Source of the DNA: Topomyia yanbarensis
Taxonomy: Eukaryota; Arthropoda; Insecta; Diptera; Culicidae
Assembly (NCBI RefSeq): GCF_030247195.1
Contig: NC_080672.1
Coordinates: forward strand, 62,278,549 to 62,342,548
DNA: 64,000 nt
Direction of reading: 5' to 3'
The translations under genes and the position numbers were made by a program. Shown here piece by piece: positions 56,591 to 64,000 of this stretch; position 1 is the first letter of the stretch; each line of letters opens with the position of its first letter. The notes under the pieces were generated by a model. It saw only the letters and a program-made list of their open reading frames with translations, ran no database searches and was not told the origin of the DNA.

Positions 56591-58980
56591 TTACTATTTT
56601 TTGTTTTTCATTTGGTCCGTTTGTTCCGTTTTTGTTCAATCCATACCTTCCAAATGTCTATTTATTTTCGTCGTTTAATCATTCTTATTTAATTTTTAAA
56701 TTTAATTTTTTCCGGTTCAATAATTTTTTTTAACTTCTCCATGATTATTTTATTTTTGTTATTTATATCTATTCCTCAAATTTTATGATGACGTTTTATT
56801 CACTTTTTCTATTGCTTTAAATATTTCTTGTTTTTAATGTTAAATATATTTTATTATTTTCGATTTATCGAGTTTTTCAGTTTTATGCATTTGTATATTA
56901 ATGTTTGTATTCTTTTCAGTAGCTTTTTTTTCATTTCAATTGATTCTCAAAATTTTTTTTACCTTTATCGATTTTTGTTTATTATTTCCACCATTTGTTC
57001 AATCATGTTCAACTTCTTTAACCCTTTCATGCCCAATTTTTTTCTAGTGCATGTAGGATTTCAAAACTATTTTTCCTTTAAAACGGTGGGGTCAAGAAAC
57101 TCGAAAAACCTTTTTTCGTAAAGGTAGGTGCTTTCCTTGCAGTGCTAGAAGTGAGCACCTTACCATCCAATGCTCAGTACAATTCTCCTAGAATATTTAC
57201 AATATTCCAACTGCGTGGTAAACGTAGCCAAAAATAGTATAAATTGATAAGTTTTATCAGTTTTCACTAATATTGCAACATAACGAAGTTATATGAAAAA
57301 TTCATTTTCCGTCGTCAACGTAAACGGTCCCTGGCAGCACTGCTCCATAGGAGTTCAATCAGACTAATTGCAATAACTTCAGTTCTAGAGCTGATCCTTG
57401 TAACCGTTAATACTCAAATGAAAGCCAATAGTCACATTTATAAATACTACAAATTTTCGAAATTTCTACAAATTCTCGTAAATTTTTCAAATTTTCGTAA
57501 ATGTTACAAATTTTCGTAAATTTTACAAATTTTCGTAAATATAACAAGTTTTCGTAAATTCTACACATTTTCGCAAATTTTTCAAATTGTCGTGAATATA
57601 ACAAACTTTTGTAAATCTGACAAATTTTCGTAAATTTTACAATTTTTTGCAAATTTTGCAAATTTTCGTAAATTTTACAAATTTTTGCAAATTTTACAAT
57701 TTGTTTACTATTTTTTGTTTTTCATTTGGTCCGTTTGCTCCGTTTTTGTTCAATCCATACCTTCCAAATGTCTTTATTTATTTTCGTCGTTTGATCATTC
57801 TTATTTCCCAATTTTTAAATTTAATTTTTTCCGGTTTAATAATTTTTTTAACTGCTCCATGGCTATTTTATTGTTGTATTTATATCTATTCCTCAAATTT
57901 TGACGCTTTATTCACTTTTTCTATTGCTTTAAATATTTCTTGTTTTCGTGCAAATTCTCGTAAATGTTGCAAATTTCACAAATTTTCGTGTATTTCTTTT
58001 TGAAAATACTACAAATTTTCGAAAATTCTGCAAATTCTCGTAAATTTTTCAAATTTTCGGAAATATTACAAATTTTCGTGAATTAACAAGTTTTCGTAAA
58101 TTCTACGCATATTCGCAAATTTTTCAAATTTTCGTGAATATAACAAATTTTTGTAAATCTGACAAATTTTCGTAAATTTTACAAATTTTTGCAAATTTTC
58201 CAATTTTTTTACTATTTTTTGTTTTTCATTTGGTCCGTTTGCTCCGTTTTTGTTCAATCCATACCTTACAAATGTCTTTATTTATTTTCGTCGTTTGATC
58301 ATTCTTATTTCTCAATTTTTAAATTTAATTTTTGCCGGTTCAATATTTTTTTTAACTTCTCCATGGTTATTATATTTTTGTCATTTATATCTTTTACTCA
58401 AATTTTATGATGACGCTTTATTTACTTTTTCTATTGCCTTAAATATTTCTTGTTTTCGTGCAAATTCTCATAAATGTTGCAAATTTTACAAATTTTCGTG
58501 TATTTCTTTTTGTAAATACTACAAATTTTCGAAAATTCTACAAATTCTCGCAAATTTTTCAAATTTTCGTAAATGTTACAAATTTTCGTAAATTTTACAC
58601 ATTTTCGTAAATATAACAAGTTTTCGTAAATTCTACACATTTTCGCAAATTTTTCAAATTTACGTGAATATAACAAATTTTTGTAAATCTGTCAAATTTT
58701 CATAAATTTTACAATTTTTTGCAAATTTTGCAAATTTTCGTGAATTTTACAAATTTTTGCAAATTTTACAATTTTTTGTTTTTTATTTAATGTTAAATAT
58801 ATTTTATTATTTTCGATTTATCGAGTTTTTCAGTTTTATGCATTTGTATATTAATGTTTGTATTCTTTTTAGTAGTATTTTTTTCATTTTAATTGATTCT
58901 CAAAATTTTCTTACCTTTATCGATTTTTGTTTATTATTTTCACCATTTGTTCAATCATGTTCGACTTCTCTAATGTTTGC
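56591..58980 (+). repeat. Segmental duplications inside the T-rich array
   Basis: A block beginning TTACTATTTTTTGTTTTTCA and containing TTGGTCCGTTTG, CAATCCATACCTT and TTTTCGTCGTTT occurs at 56591, 57705 and 58209 (offsets 1114 and 504 bp). A second block with TTTTCGATTTATCGAGTTTT occurs at about 56860 and 58812 (offset about 1.95 kb). This points to higher-order duplication by unequal exchange. Confidence 0.85.
57320..57440 (+). repeat. Dispersed repeat, opposite orientation to 9420-9610
   Basis: GGTCCCTGGCAGCACTGCTC and TTGCAATAACTTCAGTTCTA are the reverse complements of phrases at about 9550-9600. The copy separates two parts of the T-rich array. Confidence 0.65.
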
Positions 58981-59225
58981 AATTTTTTTGTCTAGATTCC
59001 TGTTTCCTTTTATCAATTTTTTATAGGCTCTGCTTTGGTTTTTCTCGATTTTTAATTTTTTTGACAATTGACTTTGATTTGTTTATTTGGTTGATTTTTT
59101 TATATGTAGTTTTTTGTACATTCTATCAATATTCAGTTTTCCCATTGTTTTTTTCCATTGATCTTCGTATAGATAATACTTTTAATTTTTGTAATTACTA
59201 CATTTTTAATCTTTCCATTTCTTAG

Positions 59226-59829
59226 TTTTATCAATACTATTGACAAAATGGCTCTTTTCAAAGTCACCCAAATTTTCGAAGAGGTTTTTAAAATACTTCA
59301 AAGTATTCTACATTTCGCGTTTGGAAGTTTAAAGGTGTTACGTTTACTTAACTACCGGGGTGTTTTCATGTTGGCGAAATCACGGGTGTAAGTATGAGTG
59401 GATTATTGCAATTGTATGGTCGCGTTTGTGACCAGGTTTGTGTTATCGCGAAGGCTACGAGCATTTGCACATATATGAGTATAGATAGCGTATAGTAGGT
59501 ATATACTAATAAAAGGAATCATAACATGCCGAATAAAGACATGCAATCAAACTCGTCTAAACGCAGCAAATGTTGTACATTTACCATTAACGACAATTGC
59601 ATTTTGTTAGACTTTCGTCATGCTGTGCTGACCGGGAATGAATGATTCACGTGCGTCAGTAAATTCATAATACCCTAATTTGTCCAATCCGACCTTCCCG
59701 AAAGAATAGAACCAGAAGCGCAAATTGAACACCGGAAGTATTATACGCCAGTTCCGCATCCATTCCCTGACCCAAATATCACAAATACTCAGACGAACAC
59801 ATACACAGATAGACATACGACAAGTACAT
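59226..59829. other. Unassigned DNA with one macrosatellite unit
   Basis: At 59380-59470 ATTGCAATTGTATGGTCGCG and TATCGCGAAGGCTACGAGCA resemble the units at 41640-43070. Otherwise no gene or repeat recognised. Confidence 0.45.
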
Positions 59830-59831
59830 TA

Positions 59832-60089
59832 CAATTGGTCGGTGTTAAGTCAGACCGGACTAAGTCGCAAAACATCAAAAAATGAGATAATGATAGCACT
59901 GGATAAAGAATTTCGTCAGCTACATTCGACTTTTGCCAGATTTGAAATATGTAACAATAAACAAGAATTAGGGCTAAATTTTACATCCAATGATAATGTA
60001 AAGGATGCTGCGATTCAAACTTTAAACTCGTTTTTCTCGAAATCAGTATTTTGTCACTTAGTCCGGTCTGACTTAATACCGACCAATTG
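59832..60089. mobile_element. 258-bp MITE with 40-bp inverted repeats
   Basis: Ends CAATTGGTCGGTGTTAAGTC and GACTTAATACCGACCAATTG are reverse complements with one difference; the arms extend through AGACCGGACTAAGT. TA flanks both sides (59830-59831 and 60090-60091). A 138-codon frame spanning 59725-60141 runs across the whole MITE and into both flanks, so it is not a gene. TA duplication suggests Tc1/mariner mobilisation. Confidence 0.88.
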
Positions 60090-60091
60090 TA

Positions 60092-61123
60092 CACTAGCAC
60101 GAAAAAATAAGAAACTAGGTTTCTACTTATGCATTTATTGAATTAATTTAATTAGTCTATGCACGATGACGAAGTCGACCGATAAATGGACACACAGTGA
60201 CTCTCACTGTGAGCCCCGTCCACGAACACCCCCATCAAATTGTGGAACAATGTTTGCAAACACAGCACACAGCAAAAGTCAATCCACGTTGAGCCGCCAG
60301 TCGGCCACGTCACCGCGCACAGACTAGTAGTTGAGCGTTGGTATGCGCAGGTGCAGAGTATGAAAAAACATAGAACATAAAAAAGGCGCATAAGCCCTCT
60401 CCGTCTCCTCGTTGCACCACTATCGAGGCGTAATGCAATAACCATCTTAAAGCAATTGTCTGCTTGAAGTTCTATAGCACTGATGCACGCAATATGCTTG
60501 ATGATGTTTGCAACACCGTCAAACCCCTCAACCTTGGGGAGGGAAAGTTGAACACTTTACTTATACCTAAAATATTTATACCTAAAGACGCGCAGTCATT
60601 TTTTACTGCTATCAGAACCCCGCCACCTCGTTTGTGCTGGCTGGTTTGGGTGTTTCTATTTTAGATAAAAGATTAGCCCGTAAGATTTTTAGCCTAGTGG
60701 CCCTACCACTAATTGATTTCTTGTCTGTATAATTCACATCCTTGCTTGCAGTGGGATAACATCCCTCTAAATTTTCATAACTTACTCTATTTAGCAATCT
60801 CTAGCTAACTGAATGTTGTTGAAAGGGTAAACATTGATTTGGAAATTTTTATTAATTTCGTTCATTTCATTCCTTCTACACATATTAGTTTGATTGATTT
60901 CATTTGTTTTGTTCAGGTTATTTATTTTATTTAGTCTCTTTATTTTATTTTTGGTAATTGATTTATTTATATTGCTTGTTTTAGCTATTTTATTTATCTT
61001 TCTATTTTTTTAGATGAGTAAAATTAGACAAAAACAAATTTTTCTCCACTAGGAAGAAAATTGTTAAAAACCACCTTTTCGCGTTAAGGGCACAAAACCT
61101 ATAACTAAATTAGTTATGAAAAG
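60092..61123. other. Unassigned DNA, no gene identified
   Basis: Mixed composition, T-rich from 60840 to 61020. No gene or repeat recognised. Confidence 0.4.
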
Positions 61124-61572
61124 AGCGTTTCGATTTGGTCTCTTCAGAAACCGACATTATCTCAGTGATAGGGCTTATCTAGCGCCGGATTGACGCTAGC
61201 TCCAAAAAGGAATGTGTTTTTGAGCAAACCACTAGTCCTGCGTGATGTCCTTGCACGAAGAGGAGTTGAATTATTAGCTGACGAGAACTAGTGAAATCGT
61301 AACATGTGGTTTGGATTAGCAAGCCAATGCAAAATGCACAAATGAGAAACATGACATAGTGCATCTTGCATTGGCTTGCAGAGCCAAACCAAAAATTTCG
61401 ATTTCACTAGTTCTCATCAGCTTAAAGTTGAACACCTTTTCTTGCAGGACATCATGCAATTTGCTCAAAAATACATCTCGTGGTTTCGTTTTTGGAGCTA
61501 GTGTCAAACCGGCACTAGCATTGTCCTGTCACTAAGTTAGTGTCGAATTCTGATGAAACGAAGTCGAAACGC
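61124..61572. mobile_element. 449-bp near-palindromic foldback element
   Basis: Arms run from GCGTTTCG (61124) and from CGAAACGC (61572) inward almost to the centre near 61350. They share GACGCTAGCTCCAAAAA / TTTTTGGAGCTAGTGTC, TTTTTGAGCAAA, GATGTCCT, GAGAACTAGTGAAATCG and AGCCAATGCA. There is no coding capacity. A target duplication was not clear. Confidence 0.85.
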
Positions 61573-64000
61573 GAATACCATAAATAATTTAACCAGAAAC
61601 GAGATTATTTCACCAAGGTTCGGCAGATACGTTCAGATGAATTTCTCAACAATATTTGACAGTTGCGAAGGGTGTCCGAAAGTTTTCAAAACATCTTAAA
61701 GTAAAGAAATCAGGATTTTTCAAGGGTTGCAAATTCTCGAGATATTAGAGATTTTTTGTCAAGACCAGATTTGCTAAAATCCGAAAAAGTTAAATAATGT
61801 TTAAAAAACGCCAATATCATTTCAGCTCGCTTTTCCCCAGAAATATTCATCAATTCAAAATCCTCCCTCCCCACCAAAACACGCTCACACATCCAACTGA
61901 CTCACCCTGACTGACTGGTTAGTGGTTCAATGTGTTCTCGGTATAAATTCCATTCAAACCCCTCCCACCGCCCGGTCCCGCTCGAATCAAATCCCACCCA
62001 AACAAATGGAACTTTTTATTCCTACGCTACGAAATGAAAATGCGAATAATCGACTCTCTCGAGCTTCTGCGTTCAGCTTCCCGACGAATGAAGGGAAACA
62101 CTTTCTAAAACCACTCGCATCACTATTGCACTGCACTGTGACTGCCGGTTGACTCGATTGGCGCTGTAACAAAACAGCGAGGCGTTATCGAAAGCATGGG
62201 GGGGGGGGAGGAAATGGCGACGAGAGTGCTATTTTGAATCGTCGACGCCACAATTTTGCATATACAATATCCATTCAATGGCGGCGGGATTGGCGAATAA
62301 CTTTTACAGACCGGTTAGCGAATCAGAGCCCCCACCCACCCTTCGCATCCAAGCCATCCGATTCAAATTTAACTTAATTCTAAACGGTACGTATCCCTGA
62401 TATCCGATCTGTCCAACGCGCAATGTGCAGCGTCCGTCCCCCCTCTAGGGACGGACAGGGTTGGCACTTCTCGGAAATGGGTCCAGCTAAAATCGAGACT
62501 TTCACGGTTGAAAAACTCGACTATCGGGAGTCTATTATGGTTGGTGGTCCGAGTTGGAGGATGAGACAGGGTTTTTGCAAATTGTCCATAGTTTTGCTGT
62601 GTTTTTTTCTGTGGAAAGCTTATTGTCGCGGTACACGTACATACCTGGAACGGTTCACGTTTGTGGTGCAGCTTTTGGAACGATCTAAAATCGGCGCGGA
62701 TTGCATAGCAATTGCAATTGGTTTATTCGCGCGTTGGAATATTTTAAGCTGGCGGGGATGCTGGAGAAAGAGAGGGATAGGTGGCCGGTCTCAAACCGGA
62801 CTGCGGATTTGCATTTGAGCAATAGGTTTCCGGCGCTCTGGCTAGTCCTGACCTGTGCGGTTCCACCGGTGGTTTCAGCATTTCCGTGGTTAATTGTCAG
62901 TGAAACGGTACGGACAGATTGTATTGCCGGAAGGTCAGCCGAATTGAATTGAATCGGAAAGTTTATGAAAAACTAATAAGCAGCGGATCGGGGGAACCGT
63001 GTTGTGTTCGTTGAAATGAAACAATGCCTGGTGGTTTGTTTTATTTTAACTGCAACATACTACATTTGATGACTGTGTGGCGACGCAACGGTGTCGTTGC
63101 AACATAAATTTTGCATCCTCCAAAAAACATCGTGCACAGCAATGTGCCTATATTGCTTCCTTGTGTGACTCCCGATTGGTTGCTAAACTGAGAAGTAACG
63201 CGAAGATGGAGCGGGTAAAGGCGCTATAACCTAGGCTCATTAGCCAGGACAGGGCTAAATACTTCTGTCCCATCCCAGGAACCTAGGACCAAAGGAGTGA
63301 CATTAACCCTCTTAGCCAAGTCAGTTCGAACGATTTATCAAATCTCCATCAAATTAAAACGGTCGGTACGGTTGTCCACGTTTCTTCCTTATTCAAGCTT
63401 TGAAATAGTTCGTTGATTAAATTCTTCATTAAATGAATAATTTAATTGCCGTATAATTTTGAATCATCTTCAATTTGTACGCTTGGCCTGGCCGCTTTAA
63501 TGATTGTGTCACATATCTAATGTACCACAAACATTAATATTGACAAGAAAAATTGTAGGCGAACGTCTGCCATTTTCCAGAATCCCTACATTTATTGTCT
63601 GTGTATGTGTAGACTTGACTAGACTAGACTGAGAAGTAACGCGAAGATCTAGGTACTATTTTGCCACACAAATAAAATGCCAGTCAGTCAGCAGACGTCT
63701 ATTCGGCCGAAGTGCACCTTTAAGCTACCATTCTTTGCCTTCACTGATGTGGGTAAATTCCTTGTTCCACGAAAAGCAGATTCCCGTAAAATTAATACAA
63801 ATTGAGCGCATCCCTTAAGATCGTCCTAGCTTCCATATTGGAGAAGCACTGTTTCTCATTCGTTGGCCAGTTGATTAAAACCTAATATCTTACTGCAGCT
63901 TTTGAAGGGTTGCTATCTCCGACTCAGTCTTAGTTGAAATGCCCAAATGTTTCACACAAGGAAGTCACTTAGGGCAATCGATTTTTGGATTATTCGTCAA
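61573..64000. other. Unassigned DNA, no gene identified
   Basis: Mostly balanced composition. A G-run lies at about 62198-62209. A 131-codon frame at 62423-62818 contains a hydrophobic patch (LSIVLLCFFLWKAY) but has no homologue that I recognise and no splice evidence. The 20-mer CTGAGAAGTAACGCGAAGAT occurs twice, at 63188 and 63629. Confidence 0.4.

Larger units (their letters stand above)
55880..59225 (+). repeat. T-rich degenerate array, about 19-bp unit
   Basis: Built from variations of ACAAATTTTCGTAAATTTT (19 bp), with drift to TTGCAAATTTTACAA and TTCGTAAATGTTGC. Three non-repetitive spacer blocks interrupt it and are themselves duplicated (see 56591-58980). Long frames rich in F, I, L and Y on the plus strand and K, N, I on the minus strand come from the array. 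Confidence 0.88.

Noticed and set aside
56503..59225. Series of F/I/L-rich plus-strand frames
   Set aside because: They follow the T-rich tandem array and its duplications and recur with the repeat blocks.
59725..60141. 138-codon gene
   Set aside because: The frame covers a complete MITE and both flanks.
62423..62818. 131-codon gene with a hydrophobic segment
   Set aside because: No recognisable family, no splice or promoter support, and an overlapping frame of similar size; kept as unassigned.

Overview
The window looks like non-coding DNA from a culicine-type mosquito nuclear genome. The basis is indirect: short exon-like sequence with GT/AG borders, no bacterial-style gene packing, many tRNA-derived SINEs, and a dispersed repeat carrying the motif CCTTTCTATATGAGAAAGGC, which I associate from memory with Aedes/Culex-type genomes. 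Species cannot be fixed without a search.

Only one piece of host coding sequence is recognised with confidence: a minus-strand internal exon at 49485-49566 of a TMTC family gene (ER multipass membrane protein with C-terminal TPRs). No other exon of that gene could be found, so its introns probably fill much of the surroundings. Two decayed protein-coding remnants also appear: a reading frame with an internal 44-residue duplication (40350-40652, minus) and a broken two-part frame lying between the arms of a large inverted repeat (52744-53465).

Layout. 1-900: nothing recognised. 901-4440: an 8-bp satellite (about 2.5 kb of near-perfect AAATTTTC units) in a degenerate halo. 4487-5115: fragments of two repeat families seen again at 44.8-48.6 kb. 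5116-8200: unique-looking DNA. 8201-15800: A-rich cryptically simple DNA, then adjacent 9-bp and 10-bp minisatellites. 15796-19400: a complete SINE, unique DNA and a 246-bp inverted-repeat element with a tRNA-like core. 19401-22790: a second AAATTTTC array with orientation switches. 22791-27640: mostly unique DNA. 27641-34200: A-rich DNA with SINEs and a MITE. 34487-37695: a hAT-like element with 8-bp target duplication. 37900-43100: unique DNA, the 40.4-kb remnant and a degenerate macrosatellite. 43780-48900: SINE, repeat fragments and two TA-flanked elements, one of which holds a 1.18-kb palindrome. 48900-51980: unique DNA around the TMTC exon. 51983-54466: a large foldback element with internal broken frames. 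55880-59225: a T-rich degenerate tandem array with segmental duplications. 59226-64000: two short inverted-repeat elements and otherwise unassigned DNA.

The genes do not form a pathway. The main biology is repeat turnover: satellites expanding from short A/T-rich units, SINE insertion by target-primed reverse transcription, and several inverted-repeat families, two of which are long enough to give extended double-stranded RNA if transcribed.
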